A DNA stretch of 44,721 nucleotides, from contig JAZLIT010000036.1 of assembly GCA_045617525.1 (NCBI GenBank), forward strand, positions 1 through 44,721, read 5' to 3'. Positions within the stretch are counted from its first letter, which is position 1, and the number at the start of each line of letters is the position of its first letter. Shown piece by piece: positions 34,043 through 42,516 of this stretch. The notes under the pieces are model-generated. The model saw only the letters and a list, made by a program, of their open reading frames with translations. It made no database searches and was not told where the DNA came from. A program made the translations under genes and the position numbers. Origin of the DNA: JAZLIT01 sp045617525 (lineage in GTDB: Bacteria; Bacillota; Bacilli; Bacillales_A; Planococcaceae).

Positions 34043-35108
34043 ATGACTTAAACCAAAGTGCAATTTGCAGCTTTAGTGCATCTTCAAATAAAAGGGGATT
34101 TAGCTGGCATCTCTCTTTAATTTTTTCTAGACGATAGCTTAGTGTGTGACGGTGGATTTGGAGCTGTTCAGCAGTTGCATTCAGTTGTAGATTATTTTCA
34201 AAAAGTGCCTGCATTGTATCGATGAGCTTGCTATCTAATCGACTTAATAATGAAAGGCTATATATCTTTACTACATCTTCTTGAAATAAAGATTTTAACT
34301 CGACTGCTTCAAAAAAAGTAATACTAGAGTTTGCTTCACGATGTTCCTCAGCTAGCTTTGCTGTTTTATAGGCGTGGGGAATTTTTGCTATTTCATCAAC
34401 TGATTTTCCAATGCCAATATGAATGGCGAAATGTTTACTTAAAAATTCATTTAAAGTAATTATCATGCTTTTCAAAGCATATTCATTAGTAGCAGGTGTT
34501 AATATGTAGTATTCATTTAGCTGATGATGTCCATATAAGACGGGTTGCTGGTAAAAGAAATCCTCTAAATATTGAATGAGTGTTCGATGTGATGTTGTTT
34601 TATGCTGTGCATGAATGATACTAATCGTAAATGGTGGCTCTAATGGAAAGGGTAGCTTATTAATACGCTCCTTTAAAATTCCTTTGAACTGGGCACCATC
34701 AATTAATTCGTAAAATATGTGGAGGCTCATTTTTCGTTGCCATTCGCTTTGTGATTCTAGTAGTGCTTGGTTGACAATCATTTCGGTCGTTAGTTGCACT
34801 AAGTTTGCGACGTCTTGTATTTCTTTAGGGTTGCCAGTTACACCAACTACGCAGACAATTTCTTCTTGGAACAGAATCGGTAAATTAATGCCAGCCTTGG
34901 TAAGGGGATAGCGTATTAAATCTTCTTCATTAATAATGACAGGCAGTTTAGTCTCGATCACTTCTTTTGCGCCGGGGTGGTATTTTTCGATTCGTGTTGA
35001 ATCACCAGAGGCTAAAATAGTTCCGTCTAAGCTTATGACATTTACATTGTGATGCAATCTTAGCGTAGTTTGAAAAACAATTTCTTGCGCGAGTTTATAA
35101 GTAATCAA
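34041..35108 (-). CDS. CdaR-family transcriptional regulator
   Basis: Predicted activator of the divergent glycerate genes, 355 aa. The N-terminal sugar-diacid recognition domain (LAQEIVFQTTLRLHHNVNVI, VCVVGVTGNPKEI) precedes a central GGDEF-like region. The C-terminal PucR/CdaR helix-turn-helix is read in LNATAEQLQIHRHTLSYRLEK. Starts at TTG 35108 after GAGGTG. The promoter GTGACA-17-TATAGT lies upstream. In E. coli CdaR responds to D-glycerate, galactarate and glucarate; the neighbouring kinase and permease make D-glycerate the likely signal. Confidence 0.88.
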   Translation of the reverse strand: MITYKLAQEIVFQTTLRLHHNVNVISLDGTILASGDSTRIEKYHPGAKEVIETKLPVIINEEDLIRYPLTKAGINLPILFQEEIVCVVGVTGNPKEIQDVANLVQLTTEMIVNQALLESQSEWQRKMSLHIFYELIDGAQFKGILKERINKLPFPLEPPFTISIIHAQHKTTSHRTLIQYLEDFFYQQPVLYGHHQLNEYYILTPATNEYALKSMIITLNEFLSKHFAIHIGIGKSVDEIAKIPHAYKTAKLAEEHREANSSITFFEAVELKSLFQEDVVKIYSLSLLSRLDSKLIDTMQALFENNLQLNATAEQLQIHRHTLSYRLEKIKERCQLNPLLFEDALKLQIALWFKS

Positions 35109-35161
35109 TTGGACACCTCGTATAAAAAATAGTGATATTTAATTTAGAAATTTATACATTT

Positions 35162-35190
35162 ACTATAATGTTAATTCAGAAGATTGTCAC
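35162..35190 (-). promoter_or_regulatory. Promoter of cdaR-like gene
   Basis: On the minus strand GTGACA (35185-35190) is 17 bp from TATAGT (35162-35167), about 55 bp before the TTG start. Confidence 0.6.
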
Positions 35191-35212
35191 TATAATAATG
35201 TAAGCGCTTTAA
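35184..35212 (+). promoter_or_regulatory. Glycerate operon promoter region with cre site
   Basis: TGTAAGCGCTTTAA at 35199-35212 matches 13 of 14 positions of the CcpA cre consensus TGWAARCGYTWNCW. It lies just after a TATAAT (35191-35196), or over the -10 of a TTGTCA-based promoter (35184-35189). No good -35 precedes TATAAT, which suits activator control by the CdaR-like protein. Confidence 0.65.
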
Positions 35213-35242
35213 AAACAAGAAAATACAGCGCGGAGGTGAAGC

Positions 35243-36370
35243 ATGAAAGTCATTATTAGTCCTGACTCATTTAAAGGGACGCTTAGCTCAGTTGAAGCAG
35301 CAGCATCAATCGAAAGAGCAATAAAACAACTAGATAATTCAATTGAAACAGTGTGTCTGCCAATCGCGGATGGTGGAGAAGGAACGTTAGAGGCATTCGT
35401 GGTCTCCACGAATGGAACATTAATCGACGCCACTGTACTAGATCCACTAGGTAGAGTAATCAATGCGCAGTACGGGGTGCTTGGTGACGGTGAAACATGT
35501 GTAATCGAAATGGCGCAAGCTTCTGGTATAACGCTTGTATCAGTAGATGAACGTAACCCTCTACTTTCTACAACATACGGTACGGGACAACTGATTGAAC
35601 ATGCATTAAATAAAGGGTTTCGTAAATTTATTATTGGTATCGGCGGAAGCGCAACAAATGACGCAGGGATAGGAATGCTTCATGCTTTAGGGGTTAAGTT
35701 TTTGAATAAAGAGAGGGAGCTATTACCAGGAGTTGTTAGCAGTTTGGATCAATTAGCTGAAATTGATTGTTCAGCGATGCATCCTTTGGTGGAAGAGAGT
35801 CAATTTACAATCGCTTGTGATGTTGATAACCCACTTATTGGACCAAATGGGGCAACTGCTGTGTTTGGACCTCAAAAGGGTGTTAATCCGGATCAAATTG
35901 AACGGTTCGATCACTATTTGAAATGCTTTGCAGATCATGTTTTGCATTTAACCGGCATTGCATTACATGACCTTCCTGGTGCGGGGGCAGCAGGAGGTAT
36001 AGGAGGGGCTTTCAAAGCATTTTTCCCATGTATATTTAAACAAGGGATTGATGTTGTAATGGAGGCGGTGCAGTTTGAAAATCATTTAAAAACGGCACAG
36101 CTAGTCATTACTGGCGAGGGTATGTCTGATGCCCAGACGTTATCTGGTAAGGCACCAATGGGGATAGCTTTAGCTTCAAAGAAATATGATGTTCCAACGA
36201 TTTTAGTGTCTGGATTTGTGGAGCCAACTAGTTATAAAGCGCTTAATTCATTATTTGCTCAAGTAATTAGTGTTGTTGGGGAAGGAATTACGTCTGAGCA
36301 ATCACGTAGTCAAGCAAGTGAGTATTTGCAAAAGAGAATAAAAATAGCGATGCAATCTAAATTTATTTAG
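35243..36370 (+). CDS. Glycerate kinase (GarK/GlxK family)
   Basis: Phosphorylates D-glycerate (2-phosphoglycerate in this family) so it enters lower glycolysis; cytosolic. 375 aa, normal for the family. Seen: ISPDSFKGTLSS at the start, IADGGEGTLEAF, the GIGGSATNDAGIGML loop, DVDNPLIGPNGAT..FGPQKG, LPGAGAAGG and ITGEGMSDAQTLSGKAP. CGGAGGTGA is the ribosome site. The permease starts 12 bases later. Confidence 0.93.
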   Translation: MKVIISPDSFKGTLSSVEAAASIERAIKQLDNSIETVCLPIADGGEGTLEAFVVSTNGTLIDATVLDPLGRVINAQYGVLGDGETCVIEMAQASGITLVSVDERNPLLSTTYGTGQLIEHALNKGFRKFIIGIGGSATNDAGIGMLHALGVKFLNKERELLPGVVSSLDQLAEIDCSAMHPLVEESQFTIACDVDNPLIGPNGATAVFGPQKGVNPDQIERFDHYLKCFADHVLHLTGIALHDLPGAGAAGGIGGAFKAFFPCIFKQGIDVVMEAVQFENHLKTAQLVITGEGMSDAQTLSGKAPMGIALASKKYDVPTILVSGFVEPTSYKALNSLFAQVISVVGEGITSEQSRSQASEYLQKRIKIAMQSKFI

Positions 36371-36382
36371 GGGGGAAATTGA

Positions 36383-37729
36383 ATGTTGTTTTTAATTATT
36401 TTACTTGGGGTTTTATTTGTTGTTGTGGGGACGGCAAAATTTAAGATTCACCCGTTTTTAGCCCTATTAATTAGTGCGTTCTTCGTTGGTATCGCGGCAG
36501 GTATGCCACTATTAACAGTTGTTGAAAGTGTGAATACTGGTTTCGGTAGTTTAATGACAAGTATCGGTATCGTAATTGTTGCGGGTACAATTATTGGGGT
36601 TATTTTAGAAAAATCAGGTGCAGCTTATCGTATGGCGGAAGTTGTGCTGCGTGTTATTGGTCCAAAACGTCCACAGTTAGCGATGTCGATTATCGGTTAT
36701 ATTGTTTCAATTCCAGTGTTTTGTGATTCTGGTTTCATCATTTTAAATAGTTTAAAAAAATCTTTAGCAAAACGAGCAGGTGTAACGATTGCATCGATGT
36801 CAGTTGCACTTGCAACAGGCCTTTATGCAACACATGTACTCGTGCCTCCTACTCCAGGTCCAATCGCAGCTGCTGGTAATATTGGTGCAGCAGATTATTT
36901 AGGTACAGTAATTATTATGGGTTTAATCGTTGCGATTCCTGCGACATTTGTGGGGTATCTTTGGGCAAAAACAGTCGCTTCGAAAATTCATGTACCGGCG
37001 GATAGTGAGCCAACTTTAGACTATGAAGAAATTATTAAATCATTCGGTAAAATGCCATCTACATTTAAAGCGTTTTTACCAATTATTTTACCAATCGTAT
37101 TAATCGGTACAGGTTCAGTTGCAGCATTAGTAGGGGATCCTGAAACAAGCTTAAATATGTTCTTACGCTTCCTTGGAGCACCGACTGTAGCATTAATCAT
37201 TGGTGTGTTTGCGGCATTCCTACTATTACCTGAAATGAGTGAAAAAACGTTAACAGACTGGATCGGTGAAGCATTAAAAGAAGCAGCGCCTATTCTTTTA
37301 ATTACAGGTGCGGGTGGTGCATTCGGTACGGTAATTAAAAATGCAGGTGTAGGCGACTTAATCGCTGAAATGGATTTAAGTAAAATCTCATCAGGTGCAG
37401 TATTCTTACTTGTACCGTTCTTAATTTCAGCAGCATTAAAAACTGCACAAGGTTCATCAACAACTGCACTCGTTATTACGTCAACTTTAGTGGCGCCGAT
37501 GCTTCCAACGATGGGTATTGAAGGTGCAGTGCCACTAGCTCTTGTTGTAATGGCAATTGGGGCAGGTGCGATGACAGTATCTCATGTAAACGACAGCTTC
37601 TTCTGGGTAATTACGCAGTATAGCGGTATGAAAGTTACGGATGCGTATAGAGCGCAAACGATGGCTACATTATTAATGGGAATTACAACAATCGCCGTTA
37701 CAATGGCATTATGGTTAGTGCTTGTATAA
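36383..37729 (+). CDS. GntP-family permease, probable D-glycerate:H+ symporter
   Basis: Polytopic transporter of the gluconate permease family, 448 aa with about 12 helices. Family signs: NTGFGSLMTSIGIVIVAGTIIG, IPVFCDSGFIIL, the HVLVPPTPGPIAAAG loop, and the C-terminal QGSSTTALVIT and VSHVNDSFFWV. Linked to glycerate kinase by a 12-base gap, so glycerate is the likely substrate; gluconate is the alternative. GGGGGGAA is the ribosome site. Confidence 0.92.
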   Translation: MLFLIILLGVLFVVVGTAKFKIHPFLALLISAFFVGIAAGMPLLTVVESVNTGFGSLMTSIGIVIVAGTIIGVILEKSGAAYRMAEVVLRVIGPKRPQLAMSIIGYIVSIPVFCDSGFIILNSLKKSLAKRAGVTIASMSVALATGLYATHVLVPPTPGPIAAAGNIGAADYLGTVIIMGLIVAIPATFVGYLWAKTVASKIHVPADSEPTLDYEEIIKSFGKMPSTFKAFLPIILPIVLIGTGSVAALVGDPETSLNMFLRFLGAPTVALIIGVFAAFLLLPEMSEKTLTDWIGEALKEAAPILLITGAGGAFGTVIKNAGVGDLIAEMDLSKISSGAVFLLVPFLISAALKTAQGSSTTALVITSTLVAPMLPTMGIEGAVPLALVVMAIGAGAMTVSHVNDSFFWVITQYSGMKVTDAYRAQTMATLLMGITTIAVTMALWLVLV

Positions 37730-37738
37730 GTAAATGAC

Positions 37739-37787
37739 AAAAGGTTATCTAGTAGGTGAATTCACCATACTAGATAACCTTTTTATT
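37739..37787. terminator. Bidirectional terminator
   Basis: AAAGGTTATCTAGTA / TACTAGATAACCTTT, with an inner GGTGAATTCACC palindrome, separates the convergent permease and ATPase genes. Confidence 0.9.
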
Positions 37788-39684
37788 TTTTATAAAGCAT
37801 TCGTAAACCATTTAAAATAACTAAAATCGTGCTTCCCTCATGGCCAATTACTCCAAGAGGTAAATTAATAACCTCAAATAAATTAGAAATGATTAATAAA
37901 GTAATTACGGCAAGAGAGAAGATGATATTTTGCTTCACAATTTTTTGCATTTTGCGCGACATGCGAATTCCATCTGCAAGTTTTGATAAATCATTTTTCA
38001 TTAATACTACGTCTGCTGTTTCAAGAGCAACATCGGTTCCACCGCCCATTGCGATTCCGATTGAGGCTGTTGCAAGTGCAGGGGCATCATTAATACCGTC
38101 ACCGACCATTGCTACTTCTTTGCCTTGTACCTGGTAGCGTTTAATTTCTTCTACTTTTGTTTCGGGTAAGCATTGTGCTTTGTAGGCTGTAACACCAGCC
38201 TCCTTAGCAATAGCCTGGGCTGTCATGTCGTTGTCGCCGGTTAACATGACTATTTCAACACCAAGTTGTTTTAAATCGGCAATTGCCTTCTTTGCTTCAT
38301 CACGTACAGTGTCCTGCAGTGCGACACAGGCTAAAATTTCCTGGTCATTGGCTAAAAAGATGACCGTTTTTCCTTCACTAGCAAGGCTGTTCAATATGCC
38401 GCCTTGGAACTGAGCTGCTTGCTGTTGCCCAACAAATTCTGGTTTGCCTACTTTATAGGCTTGCCCATTAATAGTCGTTTGGATGCCGTAACCTGGTTTA
38501 TCCTCAATTTCGATATGAGGTAGTAAGGCAATATTATTTTCTTTTGCGTAAGCAGTAATTGCAAGTGCCAGTGGGTGGTTTGATTGTGCCTCGCTGCTTG
38601 CTAAAATTTGAAGTACTTCATTGTATAGACTTTGCTCACTTACAAAAACATCGGTTACGATAGGCTTACCATGTGTTAATGTGCCAGTTTTATCAACTGC
38701 AATAACATCTACAGTACCTAAGTTATTTAAATGAACGCCACCTTTAAATAAAATCCCGTTGCGTGCGCCATTTGCGATAGCTGCAAGTGTAGCAGGCATA
38801 ATAGATGCTACAAGTGCACAGGGTGATGCTACTACAAGTAAAACCATTGCACGGTAAATTGATGTCGTCCAGTCCCAATCTAACAGGTAAGGAGGCAGGA
38901 TCATCATTGCAATAACAGCTAGCAAAACAGCTTTAACATACGTCCCTTCGAACTTCTCAATGAATTGTTGAGAGGGTGATTTTTCACTTTGCGCTGTTTG
39001 AACAAGTGTAATGATTTTTTGGAATAGTGATTCGCTGTTTGTTTTTGTGACAGTTAAGGTAATTGTTCCAGATAAGTTAACAGTACCTGCAAATACATCA
39101 TCACCAATTTGCTTCTCAACAGGAATTGATTCACCTGTAATGGCAGCTTCATCAACGGAAGAAGCTCCTTTTATAATTGTTCCATCAGCAGGAATACGAT
39201 CGCCAGGTTTAACTAAAATGTGATCCTTTAAAGCTAATTCAGATACCGCAACTTTAATCGGTTCAAAACCACCACGTATAAGCCAAGCTTCCTCTGGTTG
39301 TAATTCCATTAACGTAGAAATTTCACGATTATTTTTATTCATCGCATAGGTTTCAAGTGCGCCGCTTAAGGCAAAGATAAAGATTAAAATAGCACCTTCC
39401 ATCCAATAGCCAATCGCAGCTGATCCAATCGCTGCTAAAATCATTAAAAATTCTACGTTCAGCGACTTATTTTTGATTGTATCGAGTAGACCTTCTTTTG
39501 CTTTCGCATAGCCTCCGATGAAATAAGCGCTTAAATAGGCAATAATGGCTGCAGTTGTTGATTGACTGGAATCCAATTTCCAAGCGAATAAGATTAATAC
39601 ACCTGAAATTAGTGCTAGTATTAATTCTTTATGTTCTATTATTTTCTCATTTGTTGAAAATGATTCTCGATTAGACTCGTTCAT
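37783..39684 (-). CDS. pfeT: P1B-4-type metal efflux ATPase (PfeT/ZosA-like)
   Basis: Membrane ATPase exporting a divalent metal, probably Fe(II), perhaps also Co or Zn. 633 aa, no N-terminal heavy-metal-binding domain. Helix 4 has SPCAL (not CPC) near residue 287 and the last helix pair has HEGST near 613, the P1B-4 signature. Also DKTGTLTHGKP (phosphorylated Asp, about 330), TGES, MLTGDN and GDGINDAPAL. AAGGAGGA before the ATG. An exact PerR box overlaps the promoter, as for B. subtilis pfeT. Confidence 0.92.
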   Translation of the reverse strand: MNESNRESFSTNEKIIEHKELILALISGVLILFAWKLDSSQSTTAAIIAYLSAYFIGGYAKAKEGLLDTIKNKSLNVEFLMILAAIGSAAIGYWMEGAILIFIFALSGALETYAMNKNNREISTLMELQPEEAWLIRGGFEPIKVAVSELALKDHILVKPGDRIPADGTIIKGASSVDEAAITGESIPVEKQIGDDVFAGTVNLSGTITLTVTKTNSESLFQKIITLVQTAQSEKSPSQQFIEKFEGTYVKAVLLAVIAMMILPPYLLDWDWTTSIYRAMVLLVVASPCALVASIMPATLAAIANGARNGILFKGGVHLNNLGTVDVIAVDKTGTLTHGKPIVTDVFVSEQSLYNEVLQILASSEAQSNHPLALAITAYAKENNIALLPHIEIEDKPGYGIQTTINGQAYKVGKPEFVGQQQAAQFQGGILNSLASEGKTVIFLANDQEILACVALQDTVRDEAKKAIADLKQLGVEIVMLTGDNDMTAQAIAKEAGVTAYKAQCLPETKVEEIKRYQVQGKEVAMVGDGINDAPALATASIGIAMGGGTDVALETADVVLMKNDLSKLADGIRMSRKMQKIVKQNIIFSLAVITLLIISNLFEVINLPLGVIGHEGSTILVILNGLRMLYKK

Positions 39685-39756
39685 AGAAGTCCTCCTTGAT
39701 AATGGGAAACATTATTATTACATTAATATGGTTGTATGGTAATGGTTTTCATTCAT

Positions 39757-39789
39757 ATTATAATGTTTATTATTTTATAATTATTATAA
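39757..39789 (-). promoter_or_regulatory. PerR box and promoter of pfeT
   Basis: TTATAATTATTATAA at 39775-39789 matches the PerR operator consensus TTATAATNATTATAA at every position. On the minus strand it covers the expected -35 of a promoter whose -10 is TATAAT (39757-39762). A looser Fur-like dyad ATAATG-5-CATTAT lies nearer the start codon (about 39700-39716). Confidence 0.82.
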
Positions 39790-39850
39790 TCTGGAGTTTT
39801 AAAAAAGTAAAGTATTGGATATATTATATATCGGAAAAAGACAACAAAAA

Positions 39851-39880
39851 AAGAGGGAAACGGAAAGTTTCCCTCTTAAC
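39851..39880 (-). terminator. Terminator of fumarase gene
   Basis: AAGAGGGAAAC / GTTTCCCTCTT forms an 11-bp stem; the minus strand continues with eight T. Confidence 0.9.
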
Positions 39881-39886
39881 TATTTT

Positions 39887-41425
39887 TTAAAATACGCGTG
39901 CAGCGTGCAATGATAATTTATCTAATGAAGATTTTTCAACATCAGCGTGTAATGAATTCCCGTGAGAGTCCATTGTTACGACAGCTGTGAAGCCTTCAAC
40001 AGATAAATGCCACATTGCTTCTGGAATACCAAACTCCATTAAGTCAACACCATCTACTGATTTAATGCAGTCTGCGTAGTACTGAGCAGCACCACCGATT
40101 GCATTTAAGTAAACACCGCCATGCTCTTCTAAAGCTTTTAATGTTTTTGGACCCATGCCGCCTTTACCCATAACTGCGCGAATACCAAATTTCTTCATGA
40201 TATCACCTTGGTATGGCTCCTCACGAATTGAAGTAGTTGGACCAGCAGCTTTTACTGTCCAGTTACCTTCTGCATCTTTGGCCATTACTGGACCACAGTG
40301 ATAAATAATTTGACCATCTAAGTCTACAGGAGCTTCTACGCCTTCACCGATTAAGTGATGGTGGATTGCGTCACGGCCAGTGTACATACGGCCTGTAATT
40401 TTAACAACGTCACCTACGTTTAATGAACGAATTTGCTCTTCTGAAATTGGTGCAGTTAATTCTACTACTTTATTAGAATCATTATCTTGTTTTTCTTCGT
40501 CACGGAAAGTGATTTTTTCACCTTCCTGGTAATGCCAGTCGATAATTTCACCAGTTGTAGGATTGATATCGATTGCCATACGACGGTATGCCCAGCAGTT
40601 ATAAGCTACAGACACGAAGAATGAAGCTGGAAGACGGTCCATTACGCCGATTTTACAGCCTAGTAATGTAGCCTCACCACCGAAGCCCATTGTACCAACA
40701 CCAAATGTATTTGATTTTTCTACAATGTAATCTTCTAATTTAGCTAAATTTTCAATAGGGTTAACGTCATCTACATGACGGAATAATTGCTCTTTCGCAA
40801 GATCGTAACCAGCAGAGCGGTCGCCACCGATACCAACACCGATGAAGCCAGCAGAACAACCTTGACCCTGTGCTTGCCATACAGAGTGTAGGATACATTT
40901 ACGGATACCATCTAGGTCACGACCAGCGCGGCCTAACCCTTCAAGTTCAGCAGGAAGTGAGTATTGGATGTTTTTATTTTCACAGCCGCCACCTTTAAGG
41001 ATTAGCTTGATTGTGATATGTTCTTTTTCCCATTGTTCAAACTTCACTACTGGTAAACCAGGTCCAATATTGTTCCCTGAGTTTTTCCCTGTAAGTGAAT
41101 CTACTGAGTTTGGACGTAATTTCGCATCACCAGTTGCAGCAATAATAGCTGTTTGGATTGCTTTTTTAATTTCGATTTGATTTACACCTACTGGAGTGTA
41201 AACTTTGAATGTTGGAAGTCCTGTATCTTGGCAAATAGGCGATACATTATCTTCTGCCATCACGATATTTGTTGTAATTGTATCTAAAGACATTGCAGCA
41301 CGTGTACCAGCATTTTCTTTTTCTTTAGCAGCTTTGATTGCACGGCGTACATCCTTTGGTAGATTTGTAGATGTTTCAGTAATTAAATCATAAAGACTTT
41401 TCTCTAATGTTTGCAAATAAGACAT
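39887..41425 (-). CDS. Class I (iron-sulfur) fumarate hydratase
   Basis: Hydrates fumarate to malate in the TCA cycle with an oxygen-sensitive [4Fe-4S] cluster. 512 aa, alpha and beta domains fused as in FumA/FumB. Cluster-type cysteines appear in SPICQDTGLP, GGGCENKN and QGQGCSAGF. The beta domain has TGRMYTGRDAIHHH and GPTTSIREEPYQG. GGGGGAA is the ribosome site; two GAGTATAAT strings upstream offer tandem -10 boxes. Monocistronic. Confidence 0.92.
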   Translation of the reverse strand: MSYLQTLEKSLYDLITETSTNLPKDVRRAIKAAKEKENAGTRAAMSLDTITTNIVMAEDNVSPICQDTGLPTFKVYTPVGVNQIEIKKAIQTAIIAATGDAKLRPNSVDSLTGKNSGNNIGPGLPVVKFEQWEKEHITIKLILKGGGCENKNIQYSLPAELEGLGRAGRDLDGIRKCILHSVWQAQGQGCSAGFIGVGIGGDRSAGYDLAKEQLFRHVDDVNPIENLAKLEDYIVEKSNTFGVGTMGFGGEATLLGCKIGVMDRLPASFFVSVAYNCWAYRRMAIDINPTTGEIIDWHYQEGEKITFRDEEKQDNDSNKVVELTAPISEEQIRSLNVGDVVKITGRMYTGRDAIHHHLIGEGVEAPVDLDGQIIYHCGPVMAKDAEGNWTVKAAGPTTSIREEPYQGDIMKKFGIRAVMGKGGMGPKTLKALEEHGGVYLNAIGGAAQYYADCIKSVDGVDLMEFGIPEAMWHLSVEGFTAVVTMDSHGNSLHADVEKSSLDKLSLHAARVF

Positions 41426-41526
41426 ATATATTCCCCCATGAATGATGATTATACTCCAAAAACATTATACTCTTTTATTCGATTGAAAAAAAGCTGAAGT
41501 ACTTTTAGTATTAGAATAGAGAAAAA

Positions 41527-41552
41527 GCTAGAAAGTGCATGCACCTTCTAGC
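41527..41552 (-). terminator. Terminator of SE1561-like gene
   Basis: GCTAGAA..TGCA / TGCA..TTCTAGC is a 26-base palindrome with one imperfect pair. A T-rich tail follows on the minus strand. Confidence 0.75.
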
Positions 41553-41559
41553 GAATTAA

Positions 41560-41754
41560 TTATTCTGTATCTTCTTGACGTGATTGAAATTGATCCATTT
41601 TATCTTCTAAATCGTCCATCATTTGAATTAAACGATCGATATCCTCAAGTTCAGTAGTTTCAGGGTCAATTGCATCTAAAACTTCAAGGAATATTTCTAG
41701 ACGCTCTTTTAAATAAATAACTTGCTGTTCTTTGTTAGTAATTGGTTTTGTCAT
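41560..41754 (-). CDS. SE1561 family small protein
   Basis: 64 aa, acidic, predicted helical. The phrases LKERLEIFLEVLDAIDP and LEDIDRLIQMMDDLEDKMDQF match my memory of the staphylococcal/Bacillales SE1561 family, of unknown function. GGGAGGTGG precedes the ATG at 41754; an in-frame GTG at 41763 lies within that ribosome site. Confidence 0.7.
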   Translation of the reverse strand: MTKPITNKEQQVIYLKERLEIFLEVLDAIDPETTELEDIDRLIQMMDDLEDKMDQFQSRQEDTE

Positions 41755-41868
41755 GAAGTCCACCTCCCTGTTGATAGCCTTATCGTAGCGGAACTAAGGC
41801 GAAATTTCAATCTATCCGAGTTCCCTCATAATTCTTCATAATTTTTTTAAGTTTTTATTATCTGAATA

Positions 41869-41897
41869 TTTACAATATTGAAAATTGGTGGTAAGAT
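41869..41897 (+). promoter_or_regulatory. Promoter of short transcript unit
   Basis: TTTACA (41869-41874), 17 bp, TAAGAT (41892-41897). Together with the terminator at 42051 it would give an RNA of about 185 nt. Confidence 0.45.
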
Positions 41898-41903
41898 ATG
41901 TGT

Positions 41904-42092
41904 ATCAAACAAAAGGAGATGATTTGGAAAAAATAACTGAAAAAAGTATAGAAGTAAAGGAGGGAATCTAAACTTTTTCCGGCAAATAATATTATGCCGA
42001 AATATTGTGAAAATTATGCAAATCAATTCAGATTATATTAACAGTTAATACCCTAGTGAACTTTTAGAGATAAAGTTTACTAGGGTTTTTTG
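41904..42092 (+). ncRNA. Possible small RNA or leader-peptide transcript
   Basis: Between the SE1561-like gene and a minus-strand membrane gene there is no ORF of normal length. There is a promoter, a ribosome site AAAGGAGATGA with TTG at 41924 starting a 15-codon frame (MEKITEKSIEVKEGI, stop at 41969), a second strong AAAGGAGG near 41957 with no start after it, a CGGCA/TGCCG hairpin (41980-42000), and a clear terminator. Could be a small RNA, a peptide gene, or the remains of a gene. Confidence 0.35.
42051..42092 (+). terminator. Rho-independent terminator
   Basis: CCCTAGTGAACTTT / AAAGTTTACTAGGG is a 14-bp stem with one G-U pair, followed by a T run. Confidence 0.88.
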
Positions 42093-42135
42093 TTTGCAGA
42101 AAAAGTAGATTCCTATATACATATAGCTAAATAAG

Positions 42136-42164
42136 AAAAACAGACGATTTAATCAGATCGCCTG
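42136..42164 (-). terminator. Terminator overlapping 3' end of small membrane gene
   Basis: On the minus strand CAGGCGAT / ATCGTCTG (one G-U) is followed by TTTTT. The stop codon of the upstream gene lies in the hairpin. Confidence 0.75.
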
Positions 42165-42370
42165 CTTTTTAATGTGAAAAATATAATAGTTGTTGCGACT
42201 GTAGCAAAAATTATATAAATGAAAATCGCTAAAAAGTTAATGCCTCCGAATGTTACTGCAGATTGAAGGGCAGATCCGCTTGAATCAGCTGTGAATAAAA
42301 AGCCGCCAATTGTCTGAATGACAAAGTAAGTAAGTACGAATAATATAACAATCGTAAAAATGTTTTTCAT
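42149..42370 (-). CDS. Small two-helix membrane protein
   Basis: 73 aa, family not recognised. Hydrophobic segments at about 4-27 and 42-65 flank a loop TADSSGSALQSAVTFGG; the end is basic and polar (KSRRSD). AAGGAGGG precedes the ATG, and the terminator fits, so it is a real gene. No context suggests a role. Confidence 0.75.
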   Translation of the reverse strand: MKNIFTIVILFVLTYFVIQTIGGFLFTADSSGSALQSAVTFGGINFLAIFIYIIFATVATTIIFFTLKSRRSD

Positions 42371-42516
42371 ATGTATGAACCCTCCTTACCTTACTTAGAG
42401 TTTACACAATATTGAACGGGTTTTAAATATGTAATAATAAATTAGGGAAAAAATATCCCAAAAAATAGAATTTTTAGTATACTTAATGCTATTAACAGCT
42501 TAGAAAGGAATAGATA

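Noticed and set aside
34717..34911. Plus-strand frame inside the cdaR-like gene
   Set aside because: Antisense shadow with no ribosome site; the regulator frame carries all recognisable domains.
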